Shown here: positions 1 through 8,246 of the stretch, one piece after another
Layout: each line of letters starts with the position of its first letter
Numbering within the stretch: the stretch's first letter is position 1
Assembly: GCA_035526335.1 (NCBI GenBank)
Contig: DATLCN010000037.1
Span: 1-18,392 of the forward strand
Reading direction: 5' to 3'
Length of the DNA: 18,392 nt
From: GCA-2861595 sp035526335
GTDB taxonomy: Bacteria > Actinomycetota > Acidimicrobiia > Acidimicrobiales > GCA-2861595
Notes under the pieces: generated by a model
Told to the model about the DNA's origin: nothing
Databases searched by the model: none
What the model saw: only the letters and a program-made list of their open reading frames with translations
Made by a program: the position numbers and the translations under genes

Positions 1-222
1 GAGGCGGCGGTGCTCCTCCACCGATTCCCATGCCGCGGCGCAGGAGCCCCACTCGAACAGAGCGTGGGCCCCGGTTGCGCAGAGGATAGCTGCGACGCCG
101 GGAGGACAGGCTTCGCCCATCCGGAGCACTTCGTTGGCCAGTGACAACCGCTCTTCGGCCCATCGACCTCGGTTAGAACGAAGAGACGGCCGGCGGCGGC
201 GGCGGCGACTACGGTCAAGGGC
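1..222 (-). CDS. Possible partial protein, helical-repeat-like, runs off left edge
   Basis: A minus-strand frame stays open from a TGA at 223-225 to the window edge (74 codons). The stretch reading AEERLSLANEVLRMGEA and, later, GAHALFEWGSCAAAWESVEE looks like paired helices of the kind seen in TPR-type regions of large actinobacterial regulators, which is a resemblance and not an identification. The first ~13 codons are arginine-rich and there is no good start codon or ribosome binding site, so this may be an internal piece of a gene interrupted by a frameshift near 200, or a chance open frame in GC-rich DNA. Confidence 0.3.
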
Positions 223-256
223 TCACCTGGCCTTTGACGGAACCGCTGGCGTGGGC

Positions 257-1165
257 TTAGGTCGTGGTGATGCAGGCTCGGGCAATTGCCTCTACGTGGC
301 GTGCGTCGGTGCCGCAGCAGCCGCCCAGCACGCGGAGGTGCGGATGGGACTCGACGAGCCTGGCGTAGAGCGACCCGAGTTCGATCGGGTCGCCGTCGTC
401 GAGCTGCTCGGCCTCGTCGAGTTCGGCGTGGCTTGCCCGTGATGCGTTGGCCCTTACCAGTTCGATGCGTCCGATCGCCACCGAGTCGGCCTCCAGCGCG
501 TCACTGAAGTGATCAGGATGCGCGCAGTTGATGCCGAAGTGAAGGGCTGCGCCGTCTGTTGCCTCGTCCACCTCCGCGATCGCCTCGTGAAGCGCCTGGC
601 CGCTGGGGAGACGGCCGTCGGTCTCGACGGTGAACGCGATGACCACCGGTACGCCTGCGGCGACGGCGGCGCGGACGATCCCGATGGGCTCACCGGTGTG
701 TGTCGCCGTCAGCATCGTGACTCGATCGACCCCTGCGGCCGCGAACGACTCGATCTGGGCCCGGTGGTACGCCTCGGCGCTCTCGGCGCTCAGGAGCTCG
801 CTCGGGTTGTAGCCGTCGTCCCGGGGCCCGATGTTGCCGCTCACCACGACTGCAGCCTCCGGCTGCTCCTCCGTGATGTCCCGCAGGAACGCCACTGAAT
901 CGCGATTGACCCGGTCGAGCGCGGCCGCGTCATAGCTGAGTCGGGCGCCCCAGTCAGAGTTTGCTCGCCATGTCGGCGTCTCCAACACAAGGCCCGTGCC
1001 GGCCGCGGCGGCGATACGCAGGTGATCACGGAAGTACTCGGCGAGCAGCTCGCGGCCGGCAAGATCGTCGAGCAGCGGAAAGGCCGCGAAGTCGGGCAAG
1101 TCGGTGCTGCGGTGGAAGACGAGCCAGGTTTCCAATCCGCTGTCGGTGAGCATCGGCGTTGGCAT
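257..1165 (-). CDS. Homocysteine S-methyltransferase family protein
   Basis: The 302-aa product is a complete homocysteine S-methyltransferase-type TIM barrel. Family members transfer a methyl group from S-methylmethionine or a similar donor to homocysteine, giving methionine in the cytoplasm. The zinc-binding cysteines are visible: Cys214 in GINCAHP and Cys283-Cys284 in GGCCGT near the C-terminus. The N-terminal LTDSGLET is the usual first strand, and VLETPTWRAN (about residues 60-69) lines the barrel. The frame is open further upstream to 1315, but the ATG at 1165 is preceded by GGGAGG at 1171-1176 with 5-nt spacing and begins the conserved domain, so it is taken as the start. The gene stands alone on its strand. 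Many actinobacterial members of this family are of unknown substrate, so the exact methyl donor is not settled. Confidence 0.9.
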   Translation of the reverse strand: MPTPMLTDSGLETWLVFHRSTDLPDFAAFPLLDDLAGRELLAEYFRDHLRIAAAAGTGLVLETPTWRANSDWGARLSYDAAALDRVNRDSVAFLRDITEEQPEAAVVVSGNIGPRDDGYNPSELLSAESAEAYHRAQIESFAAAGVDRVTMLTATHTGEPIGIVRAAVAAGVPVVIAFTVETDGRLPSGQALHEAIAEVDEATDGAALHFGINCAHPDHFSDALEADSVAIGRIELVRANASRASHAELDEAEQLDDGDPIELGSLYARLVESHPHLRVLGGCCGTDARHVEAIARACITTT

Positions 1166-1983
1166 CGCGTCCTCCCGTCGTAGCGCTTCGAGTATCGGCG
1201 TCCAGCGAAGCCTGCCACGTTCCTCCCGACTGGGCCCGCTGGGCCGCGTCCGGTACCGCTGCCTCGGGTTCGCGGTCAGCGCGAGACAACCGGCGATCCC
1301 TCGCTGGCTGGCCACGCGCTATCGCTCACCAGCAGTATGCCCATTTGCCGTTGTCCTTGTCCCTGCAGATTCATGCGAACAGCCGTTCGCGTTGGAGGGG
1401 CGGACACACACACGAGGTACACGCTTTTGTGTCTGCGTTCACGAGGGCGCCAAGGCTGCCTTGGTCCGACCTTCCTACCTGCTGCGTGACCGCGTACTCG
1501 TCACTGCTGCGATCACCGAGTGGCCTCAGGGCCAGCAGGCAACTGGAGGCTGATCGATGGCCGTCGCGACCTGAGCCGGCGAGAGGATCGAATTGAGATC
1601 CTATCGCCGAAGCACCGCTCCACACTCGACGTAGAAGATCTCCGGAACTTACGGAACAGCGTCGGGCGCCAAAGGCCCCGCAACGCACGGCCTCTGATCG
1701 TGTCGGCCACCACCAGAACGCGCGCCCCTCGATGACGCCGGGCCCGCCACTATCGCCCGCGAGGTGACGGGTCCGCGAGCGTCCGAAGCGCTGACAAAGG
1801 TGATGCTTCCGGCCGTTCCGGGCGGGTGGGCCACCGACGCAAGGCGGCTTTACCTGACAAGATAGGCGCATGGAAGACGAGCTTTCCAGCTCCGGAGACG
1901 CCGCTCTCCTGCAGGAGGCCCTTGAGCGCCTTCGGCGCGATGAGCGCCGTGAACTCATCGCCCCGGCTCGAGGCGCGACGGGC
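1166..1983. other. Intergenic stretch, one dispersed repeat copy, no clear gene
   Basis: This stretch holds copy A of a dispersed repeat (1394-1449, see separate entry). A minus-strand frame at 1371-1958 and plus-strand frames in 1520-1735 are open, but they match no family I recognise and lack ribosome binding sites. A plus-strand small frame from an ATG at 1870 to a TGA at 2038-2040 encodes 56 residues with a helical look (LLQEALERLRRDERRELI) and would overlap the end of the next minus-strand gene. It may be a remnant of an older gene. No tRNA or clear terminator was seen. Confidence 0.5.
1394..1449 (+). repeat. Dispersed repeat, copy A
   Basis: This 56-bp segment begins GGAGGGGCGG, contains five AC dinucleotides in a row and ends TTCACGAGGGCG. 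It matches 16311-16364 in the same orientation at about 50 of 56 positions, with two single-base gaps and four substitutions. The gaps fall out of frame, which argues for a non-coding element and against a shared peptide. CACGAGG occurs twice inside it. Its nature is unknown. Confidence 0.75.
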
Positions 1984-2445
1984 TCAGTACTCGCCCTTGA
2001 TCACGAAGTACGAGCCGCGGATCGTTCCCGCAAGCTTTGACTTCTGTCGCGCGAACTTGAACGAGCCGAGCTCGGCGGGCACTTCCATCCCTCCGGAGAG
2101 CTTGAACCCGACCGCTCGCTTCTTCGATTCGTCGAGCGGGTACAAGACGTTGATCGAGAGCCCGCTCTCGTAGAACAGGTAGGTCCATCGGATGTTCTCA
2201 ACTTGGAAGGTCGTCGCCTCGAGTGGGGGCGAAGCGATGACGATCTCGCGCTCCTCCTTGAGGATCCGGTGCACCCAGTCGATGGCGTCCTTGGCCTTGG
2301 CGGCCCGTTCGACCGTGAAGACGTGATCGTACTTGTTCTTGAAGTAGCGAGCCTCGTTCGCCCGCAGGCCAGCGAGCGCAGTCGCCACCGGCGACGACTC
2401 CAGGCCGACGGTAGAGACGTTGACGAAGTCCACTGCGTAGGTCAC
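1984..2445 (-). CDS. Hypothetical protein, unrecognised 153-aa family
   Basis: The 153-aa protein is not one I recognise. It is soluble (no hydrophobic helix long enough to span a membrane) and has mixed composition: an N-terminal strand-like segment TYAVDFVNVSTVGL, a helical middle containing YFKNKYDHVFTVERAAKAKD, a REIVIASPP strand, then IRWTYLFYESGL and a lysine-rich C-terminal part ending in GSYFVIKGEY. It starts with GTG at 2445. GGGGAG at 2451-2456 sits 5 nt upstream. An ATG two bases earlier is read straight into TGA, so GTG is the only sensible start. Codon third positions are mostly G or C, as expected of a real gene here. It is monocistronic, and no function is proposed. Confidence 0.7.
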   Translation of the reverse strand: MTYAVDFVNVSTVGLESSPVATALAGLRANEARYFKNKYDHVFTVERAAKAKDAIDWVHRILKEEREIVIASPPLEATTFQVENIRWTYLFYESGLSINVLYPLDESKKRAVGFKLSGGMEVPAELGSFKFARQKSKLAGTIRGSYFVIKGEY

Positions 2446-2583
2446 ATCTGCTCCCCGCTACGTCGCCGGAGGGCCCGGCGACGGTCCGCCAAACTATCCC
2501 CCGCCGAATGTTTGCTCTGCCGCAAATGAGTCGACGGACAACACGCGGTCTGGAGTAGTGATCATCGCCGAGAGGAGTCGCAA

Positions 2584-3177
2584 ATGCCGAAGGTCGTCGC
2601 CGATATAACGATGTCGCTGGACGGGTACGTGACCGGGCCCGGCGCCGACGACCAGCACGGGCTCGGCGACGCACCTGAGCTTCACATTTGGGTGACAGAA
2701 CAGGACGCAATCGACACCGAGATCCTCGAACGGGCCACCGCGGAGAGTGGAGCCGTGGTCATGGGGCGGCGGCTGTTCGACGTCGTCGACGGCCCTGGGG
2801 GTTGGAGCGAAAACATGGGGTACGGCGCAGGTCAGACGGGGAATCCGCCGTTCTTCGTCGTCACCCACGCGCCGCCCCAGGACGTTCGCCTCGTTCGAGA
2901 GCTCGGGATGCGCTTCACCTTCATCGACGATCTGGCCACGGCAGTCGACCAGGCTCGGGCCGGCGCGACGCACGGTGACGTCGTGATCATGGGCGGCGGC
3001 GACGTCATCGGCCAGGCGCTCGAACAGGGTCTCGTCGACGAGTTGCGCATCCACCTCGCGCCGATGCTGCTCGGCGGGGGGACGCCGCTGTTCAAACCCG
3101 GCACGCGTCAGATGTACCGCCAACGCGACGTTCGTCCGTCGAAGAACGCGGTCCACCTCGCCTACGAGCGCGTGTAG
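2584..3177 (+). CDS. RibD C-terminal / dihydrofolate-reductase-like family protein
   Basis: The 197-aa protein belongs to the dihydrofolate-reductase-like fold shared with the C-terminal reductase domain of RibD. The N-terminus KVVADITMSLDGYVTGP is the family hallmark first strand and turn. AVVMGRRLFD (about residues 58-67) is the next conserved segment. The nucleotide-binding VVIMGGGDVIGQAL (about 137-150) and the C-terminal LVDELRIHLAPMLLGGGTPLF follow in the usual order. Stand-alone members are probably NAD(P)H-dependent reductases, but they mostly have no known substrate and do not by themselves indicate riboflavin or folate synthesis. AGAGGAG at 2571-2577 is placed 6 nt before the ATG. 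No riboflavin gene is nearby. Confidence 0.9.
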   Translation: MPKVVADITMSLDGYVTGPGADDQHGLGDAPELHIWVTEQDAIDTEILERATAESGAVVMGRRLFDVVDGPGGWSENMGYGAGQTGNPPFFVVTHAPPQDVRLVRELGMRFTFIDDLATAVDQARAGATHGDVVIMGGGDVIGQALEQGLVDELRIHLAPMLLGGGTPLFKPGTRQMYRQRDVRPSKNAVHLAYERV

Positions 3178-3523
3178 AGAGCGAGGCGTCGGCGGTACGG
3201 ATGGTGCGCCCCCACAAACTCAAGCCCCGCCTTCGGGGTGCCACCAAACGCCGGACAAGCGACGCATGCGGATCACCGCTTGCGAAGGGCCACTCTACCT
3301 ACGCCGCCTCCTGCCAGTAATCGGCAGAGCCCGTAGGATTTCCATCGTGCCGTTCCGCTCCTCCGCTCAGCGGATCGCCGTCCGGGCGGTCGCCCAATCC
3401 GGCTCGAGGCAACCGCCATAAGGCGTGGTTCGAGCGCCGCCGAATCCGTTCACCCGACCCACCGTCCGCGTTCCGCCCGCCGCCGACGTGCCGAAGTCGG
3501 ATGACCGTCTGAACTGTGCCGCA
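3178..3523. other. Intergenic stretch, possible hairpin only
   Basis: Between two convergent genes. Apart from the hairpin at 3225-3238 nothing convincing is seen; the open frames here are short or have poor composition. Confidence 0.5.
3225..3238 (+). terminator. Possible terminator hairpin after the RibD-like gene
   Basis: CCCCG and CGGGG form a 5-bp GC stem around a CCTT loop, 48 nt past the stop codon of the upstream gene. There is no T-tract after it, so it is at best a weak or U-less terminator of the kind often proposed in actinobacteria. Confidence 0.3.
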
Positions 3524-3961
3524 TCAGGCGTCGAGCAGACCGACCTGTCTCAAGACCGTAGCGTGATCCCAGTAGAGGCGTTCGCTGGCGACCAGTTCAT
3601 CCCGGAATTGGACCACAATGGCCACATCCATCTCCACCCGCCGGTTGGTCGGCGGCACGCCCGGCAGCAACCAGTCCATCTGCTTGGCGTGTGTGAAGCC
3701 AAGATGCAACTCGTCGACGAGCTGGTCTTGGCCGAGGACTCGGTTCACGGGTTCCATTTTCGCATCATCGGGCCACTGTGGAATGAGCACGTTCGCATAG
3801 AAGGCGCGAACCTGCTCCTTGCCACGGCCGCCAGCCCCATTTGCCAGAATCGTCACGTATGGATCTTCCACCATGGTCCTCAAAGCGGCCTCGGGGTCCT
3901 TGGAGACGAACTCCAGGGCGTTGTGCTCGTCCCACAGGCGGGCCATCTCGTCTTGTTGCAT
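3524..3961 (-). CDS. NTF2-like / SnoaL-like domain protein
   Basis: The 145-aa protein fits the NTF2-like superfamily (cone-shaped alpha+beta barrel, usually 120-150 residues). It has an N-terminal helix with EMARLWDEHNALEFVSKDPE, then MVEDPYVTILANGAGGRGKEQVRAFY, and the closing strands VEMDVAIVVQFRDELVASERLYWD ending in VLRQVGLLDA. Relatives are small enzymes (ketosteroid-isomerase-like, polyketide cyclases) or ligand-binding proteins; the substrate cannot be told from sequence. The ATG at 3961 is chosen over an upstream start at 4021 because AGAGGAG (3967-3973) precedes it by 5 nt and the domain begins there. It stands alone, next to a degraded region. Confidence 0.85.
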   Translation of the reverse strand: MQQDEMARLWDEHNALEFVSKDPEAALRTMVEDPYVTILANGAGGRGKEQVRAFYANVLIPQWPDDAKMEPVNRVLGQDQLVDELHLGFTHAKQMDWLLPGVPPTNRRVEMDVAIVVQFRDELVASERLYWDHATVLRQVGLLDA

Positions 3962-4487
3962 CAGCACTCCTCTGGCGGGCTCATCTCCCGCTCTGCATCG
4001 TCCGAGTCCTACCGCGACCACATACTGCCCGGCAAAGATGTCGGGATCAAGGGCGCCACGGAGTCCGACGTGTTCACCGGTGACGAGTGACTATCGGGAC
4101 CGACCCGGCTACAGGTCTCGACTCCGGGCGGATCCTTGCTACAAGCTCGGCGTCCGGATCAGAAGGAAGCGATGCGCACGTGATCCGCGGGGAAGTCCTC
4201 GTGGGCCGGTATCTCCGAGCCCTCACCCGGCCGCGTGCCCACCACAGGCCAGATCTTCGTCGCGCACGAACACCCACAGCAGATCTCGCTGCGACGCGTT
4301 CAAGAGGCTCTCAAACGACCGAACGAACATTTACCGCCTGAACCTTGCCCGCGCTCTTTGCCACATGCTGAGCGACACGCTCAACCAGTGGTCGGAGGCG
4401 ATACTCCAAGAATGGGCTCCAGATCTGCTTATCGAGGACATCCGACGAGAACTCCCACATCTCTTGGATGCAGTGGACCGTGCGTGC

Positions 4488-4635
4488 TCAAGGGTCGGCG
4501 ATGTCGTAGAGCTCGAGCACCCGGTTCTTCTTGGCTTCGTAGTCGGGGTCGTTGGACTGCTTGAACGTCTTGATCACTCAGCCGGTTGCCCTCCTCGTTC
4601 GAGATCTCCCGGACCCGCAAGCGTTCCCTGGACAC
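4488..4635 (-). pseudogene. IS630-type transposase fragment
   Basis: Two pieces in different frames read as one conserved transposase segment. The first, VSRERLRVREISNEEGNRLS, starts at about 4635. After a 1-base shift near 4575 it continues as IKTFKQSNDPDYEAKKNR and VLELYDIADP, ending at a TGA at 4488. From memory, this matches the helix-turn-helix to DDE junction of IS630-family transposases, where a segment like ISRERLREIL...TFKQSNDPDYEAKKNRVLELY precedes the first catalytic Asp. The catalytic DDE part and the N-terminus are missing, so the copy is dead. Its presence helps explain the broken state of the surrounding 1.5 kb. Confidence 0.65.
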
Positions 4636-4699
4636 GCCATTTCCTGTCCTCGTCCATTGCGACGAGATCAGAGTACGCGACCACCACGGCCAAGTGGTG

Positions 4700-4889
4700 G
4701 ATCTACGAGGCCAACGTTCGCTGCTGCGGCACTAGCAGCGCGCAGGCGTAGACGCCTGAACCACCAGCCACGTCGAGGACCGACGTCGCCGGCAAGGTGG
4801 GCGACGGCCGCGATCAGCAGGTCGTCGGCATAGATGCCGTCGGGAGCCCGAAGGAGGGGAACGGGATCCGTAGTCGGGAGCGTGTCCAC
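4700..4889 (-). pseudogene. Remnant of a SAM-dependent methyltransferase with internal deletion
   Basis: From a GTG at 4889 the minus strand reads PVPLLRAPDGIYADDLLIAAVAHL, given here as the N-terminal dimerisation-like start of an O-methyltransferase-type protein. It is followed almost at once, in another frame, by VLDVAGGSGVYACAL (about 4780-4740), a clear SAM-binding motif I. In intact relatives these two motifs are separated by well over 100 residues, so the middle has been deleted. A further shift leads to a scrap resembling ...ANVGLVDPPLGR. No C-terminal half is visible. The deletion plus frameshifts make a functional product implausible. Confidence 0.6.
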
Positions 4890-5549
4890 GCCTCGATCCT
4901 GGCAGGCGGTCCCATGACGGGGGTGTATCCGCTGCGGCCAGCTTCCAGGGCCTCCGTGCTCAGGCCGGTTGATCGACCACTCGGGAACGGCACCTACCGG
5001 GCTCCCGGAAACGACCACGCCGGCCATCCGAAAACGGTGTTTGGACGGCCGGGATATAGCGGTGCCGATCGGTCTACCGGAGCGTGGATCTATCGGGGGC
5101 GAGCATCGCACCGGTCGGGCAGGAGCGTCCCATGACGCTCCGGACCCCTCGGCCGGCAAAGTGCCCGGAATGCCGGGTCCGGGTGGCACAGGGGAGGCCG
5201 CCACCGGCCTCCTCTCGCCGCTGGCTCGCCGCTCCCGCACTACGAGTTCGCTCGTCCGCCCGATACTGGCCCGCCGAGAAATGCTGAAGGTTGTCCTGCT
5301 GCCGCCGCCGGGCTCCGGACTGGCCGCACATCCGGGAATTGCGACTGGTAGGGCGGACATCCGCCAATCGAGCCTCGAGAAGGGACCACCCTTCGTCACG
5401 GGGAGCTGGACCAGAGGGCACTGCAATCGGCGTAGGGAAGTTGGCGGATGACGCGGGTCGGCCCCGAGGTGCGGCGACCTTACGCCGTCGCGCCGGAGAG
5501 TGCGCCCTCGTGTGACGCTCTCGACACCGGTCAGCACCACGCGACGACA

Positions 5550-6311
5550 ATGGCGGGCGTGGACGACTCCATCAGCCGCAATCGCGCCCACTGGGAAGCG
5601 GACGCAATCCGCTGGGCGGACGCTGGGCGACGTGGTTGGGCACAGGCGGACCCGACCTGGGGCATCTGGAGTGTTCCGGAGTCGCAGGTGCAGTTGCTCC
5701 GGGAGACAGCTGGAGCCGACGTCGTCGAGCTGGGATGCGGGACCGGCTACGTGTCGGCGTGGCTTGCCCGTCGGGGCGCACGCCCGATTGGCGTAGATCC
5801 CACCGACGCCCAGCTCCGAACCGCTCGCCTCCTCCAGCACGAGTTCGACCTCCACTTCCCGCTTGTGCTGGCAGCCGGCGAGCAGGTTCCGCTTCGGAGC
5901 TCATCGTTTGACGTTGTCATCTCCGAGTACGGAGCGGCCATCTGGGCCGACCCCTACCGATGGATTCCCGAGGCGGCACGCCTGCTGAGACCGGGCGGCG
6001 AGCTCGTATTCCTCGGCAACGCCGTTCTCCTGATGCTCTGTGTCCCCGATGAGGACGATCTACCTGCCGAAACCGCGCTCCTGAGGCCGCAGTTCGACAT
6101 GCATCGTTTCAACTGGCCCGATTCACCCGCGGTCGAGTTCCACATCTCGCACGGCGAGATGATCCGGCTCCTTCGGGCCAATGGCTTCGAGGTGCTCGAC
6201 CTGGTCGAGCTGCGACCAGGCCCCGATGCCGTGTCCCGCTTCCCCTACGTCTCACTTGAGTGGGCGCGTCGCTGGCCGTCGGAGGAGGTCTGGCGAGCGC
6301 GGAGGCGGTGA
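5550..6311 (+). CDS. Class I SAM-dependent methyltransferase
   Basis: The 253-aa protein is a small-molecule-type class I methyltransferase. Motif I is VVELGCGTGY (about residues 58-67). The acidic end of strand 2 is GVDPTD, motif II/III is SFDVVISEYGAAIW, and post-motif GGELVFLGN follows LLRPGG. The N-terminus SISRNRAHWEADAIRWADAGRRGWA is typical of the family, and the C-terminal helix-strand part ends in LEWARRWPSEEVWRARRR. The frame is open back to 5448, but the preceding residues are low-complexity, so the ATG at 5550 is preferred although its ribosome binding site is weak. The substrate is unknown. The gene is single and faces away from the degraded region on its left. Confidence 0.9.
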   Translation: MAGVDDSISRNRAHWEADAIRWADAGRRGWAQADPTWGIWSVPESQVQLLRETAGADVVELGCGTGYVSAWLARRGARPIGVDPTDAQLRTARLLQHEFDLHFPLVLAAGEQVPLRSSSFDVVISEYGAAIWADPYRWIPEAARLLRPGGELVFLGNAVLLMLCVPDEDDLPAETALLRPQFDMHRFNWPDSPAVEFHISHGEMIRLLRANGFEVLDLVELRPGPDAVSRFPYVSLEWARRWPSEEVWRARRR

Positions 6312-6458
6312 CCGCCGGGCGAGCACGCCGCCGGCCTGCTGCCGTTCGCTCCCTGTGCGGCCTGCAACCGACGAGCAGCGCCTGGGGGCGCCGGAGGGCC
6401 CAAGGTGTGTCCCCAAATAACGGCGATCCGGAGCACCAGCACCGTCACGTAACGCCGG

Positions 6459-6752
6459 TCAGGCAGCGCGATCGCCGGGGTGAGTTGCTAATCCGTCGGT
6501 GAAGAGGTTGCTGGGCCCGAGCAGGCGGTCGAGGAGTCTTCGCTCGCCCGGCCACGCTTCCTCGATCGCCTCGCGTGGCACCCGCCTGGCCGCGAAGCGC
6601 AGCGCCAGCGCGACGAGCAAGCGCGCGGATCCCGGCGATGTGGCCCGAATGGCCCTGGCCAGCGCGGCGCCGGCGCAGGAGGCGCTCAACGTGGCGTTCG
6701 CCCAGTTATCTCCCAACGTGGCGCTGGGACGCAAACCGACGTCGACGGCCAC
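6459..6752 (-). CDS. Hypothetical protein, 97 aa
   Basis: I do not recognise this family. The case for a gene is the strongly G/C-biased third codon position through the frame, a plausible helical composition (SARLLVALALRFAARR, then EAIEEAWPGERRLLDRLL) and its position 19 nt after the stop of the membrane protein gene on the same strand, which suggests a two-gene operon. The start is GTG at 6752. There is no good Shine-Dalgarno sequence, so the start is uncertain. It has one moderately hydrophobic stretch but no convincing membrane helix. Confidence 0.5.
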   Translation of the reverse strand: MAVDVGLRPSATLGDNWANATLSASCAGAALARAIRATSPGSARLLVALALRFAARRVPREAIEEAWPGERRLLDRLLGPSNLFTDGLATHPGDRAA

Positions 6753-6771
6753 GTAGCAGCCGAAGGCGGTG

Positions 6772-7701
6772 CTATCCGGCGGGCTGGAATTCGCCTGGAC
6801 CGTTCGAGGGATCGTCCGTCCGGTGCCGGTTGGCCCAGCCGATCACCACCAGCGACCCCAGCACCGCAGTCCCGAGAAGCACGCCGAAGACCGCGGTGCG
6901 AGGTCCGCCGACAAGGTCGTGGCGCCCCCGGACAACCGCCACCGCAACGATCAACAGCCCAAGGGTGGTCGCCTCGAAGGGGATGGCCAGGCGACTCCAC
7001 TGGGCGGTGAAGCCGAACGTCAGCCACACCACGGCCAGGAAGGTGGCGAAGGACGCCAAGGTTCGGGCGGTGAGTGGTGTCAACATCCACGGCCAGCGAC
7101 TGATAGCCGTGGTAGGTCGGATGAAGATGGTGATGGCGGCGGCCATGAGCGCCCCGCCGCACGAACTCATCAGGACCCGGAGCGGCATCGCCAGCTGGAG
7201 GCCCGAGACTGCCGCTGGCATTCCTGCTGCCTTCTGGTTCCTCAGCCACAACACCGGAAGTGCGATGGGTGTGGCGGTGTAAAGGATGAGCCAGGCCCAG
7301 AAGGACACGTGGTGGTGGTTGAACTTGTCCCAGTGGATGAACGTGGCGATGCCGAGCAGCGTGGTGAACGGGATGACGGCCAGCCACCCCACGGCGACGC
7401 GGTGCCAACGGCCGACGTAGAGGCCGCGGGCGAAGAACCAGGCTCCCGCCAGGTAGGCGCCGCCCATGACCAGGCTCGCCAGGTCGGGGCGGATGGTCCA
7501 CGCCCACAGCCGCCGCGTGGACCCGGGAAAACCGAAGAGAATCGTGAACGCCGCCACCAGCACGGGGATGATGACCGCGGCTAGCAGGCGGGTGGCGAGG
7601 AGCAGGCCGTCCTCACCCTGGCGGTTCGTCGCGGGCTCTTCCCTCACTGCACGCAACGGTACGCCCCGAGCTGTCTGGGTGCTCGACCAGCCCAGCCACA
7701 C
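6772..7701 (-). CDS. Multi-pass membrane protein of unknown function (8 predicted TM)
   Basis: The 309-aa protein has about eight hydrophobic helices, for example LLAAVIIPVLVAAFTILF, LVMGGAYLAGAWFFARGL, LAVIPFTTLLGIATFIHW, FWAWLILYTATPIALPVL, SSCGGALMAAAITIFI, LASFATFLAVVWLTFGF, LGLLIVAVAVV and LLGTAVLGSLVVIGWANR. The HWDKFNHHH segment between helices 3 and 4 is a striking histidine cluster on one side of the membrane. No transporter or enzyme signature is recognised. The longest frame starts at GTG 7701. A second GTG at 7647 would remove 18 residues and is equally possible, since neither has a clear ribosome binding site. The gene diverges from the SRPBCC gene and is followed closely by a small hypothetical gene. 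Confidence 0.8.
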   Translation of the reverse strand: MWLGWSSTQTARGVPLRAVREEPATNRQGEDGLLLATRLLAAVIIPVLVAAFTILFGFPGSTRRLWAWTIRPDLASLVMGGAYLAGAWFFARGLYVGRWHRVAVGWLAVIPFTTLLGIATFIHWDKFNHHHVSFWAWLILYTATPIALPVLWLRNQKAAGMPAAVSGLQLAMPLRVLMSSCGGALMAAAITIFIRPTTAISRWPWMLTPLTARTLASFATFLAVVWLTFGFTAQWSRLAIPFEATTLGLLIVAVAVVRGRHDLVGGPRTAVFGVLLGTAVLGSLVVIGWANRHRTDDPSNGPGEFQPAG

Positions 7702-7763
7702 CGGCGGCCCTGGTCAACGCAGGGACGTGATCCGGGGCGTCCCCGAAGTATCCTTCGTCGCAC

Positions 7764-8246
7764 GTGAGCAAGCTGACGCACTACGTGTTCAGAAGCGTCT
7801 GGGAGGTGCAGGCGCGCCGGGCCGACGTCATTTCCGTGTTGAACGACCTTGAGTCCTACCCCGCCTGGTGGCCCGAGATCCGCTCCGTTCGAACCCTCCC
7901 CGACAATCGCTTCGAGTTGGTGGCCCGTTCGTTCCTGCCCTATGAGCTTCGTTTCGTGAGTGAGGCGACGGCCGATGAGCCGAGCGCCGGCGTGATCAAT
8001 GCCCGCCTGTCCGGAGACATGGAGGGTACGATCCGCTGGACGGTGGAGCAGGTGGATGCGGGCTGCCGCCTGGTATACGACCAGGAGGTCACGACCCACA
8101 AGCGGCTCCTTAACATGATGGCGCCGGTCGCCCGTCCCGGATTCAAGGCGAACCACGGCGCGATGATGCGTCACGGCGAGCGCGGGTTGCGCACCTTCAT
8201 GGAGGGCTACGCCCGGGGTTCCTCCGGGGAATATCGTCCGGAGTAG
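7764..8246 (+). CDS. SRPBCC (START-like) family protein
   Basis: The 160-aa protein fits the SRPBCC/Bet v1-like fold of polyketide cyclase/dehydrase-type proteins. The N-terminal strand YVFRSVWEVQARRADVISVLND with ESYPAWWPEIRSVRTL is the classic start of the cavity, where the YPxWWP signature is common. Middle strands GVINARLSGDMEGTIRWTVEQ and the long C-terminal helix AMMRHGERGLRTFMEGYA follow. Such proteins bind lipids or hydrophobic ligands, or cyclise polyketides; which applies here cannot be said. The start is GTG at 7764 with no strong ribosome binding site. It shares a short divergent region with the 8-TM membrane protein gene. Confidence 0.88.
   Translation: MSKLTHYVFRSVWEVQARRADVISVLNDLESYPAWWPEIRSVRTLPDNRFELVARSFLPYELRFVSEATADEPSAGVINARLSGDMEGTIRWTVEQVDAGCRLVYDQEVTTHKRLLNMMAPVARPGFKANHGAMMRHGERGLRTFMEGYARGSSGEYRPE

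Larger units (their letters stand above)
3962..5549. other. Degraded region without intact genes
   Basis: About 1.6 kb with no credible intact gene. Recognisable scraps lie on the minus strand: an IS630-type transposase piece (4488-4635) and a methyltransferase remnant (4700-4889), listed separately. Long open frames such as the minus-strand one at 4668-5855 are very rich in Pro, Arg, Gly and Ser, match no family, and are read as chance frames in GC-rich DNA. A minus-strand stretch at about 4331-4479 translates as a protein-like segment containing WEFSSDVLDKQIWSPFLEYRL in pieces, of unknown origin. Confidence 0.6.

Noticed and set aside
1740..1757. GDSGGP, the serine-protease active-site signature, in a minus-strand frame
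   Set aside because: No catalytic His or Asp context, and the surrounding translation is low-complexity. Chance match.
3225..3238. Strong intrinsic terminator
   Set aside because: Only a 5-bp stem and no T-tract, so it is listed as a weak candidate only.
4668..5855. 395-codon minus-strand open frame
   Set aside because: Pro/Arg/Gly/Ser-rich with no family resemblance, and its right part lies antisense to the intact methyltransferase. Only the PLLRAPDGIYADDLL scrap near its end is meaningful, and that belongs to a broken gene.
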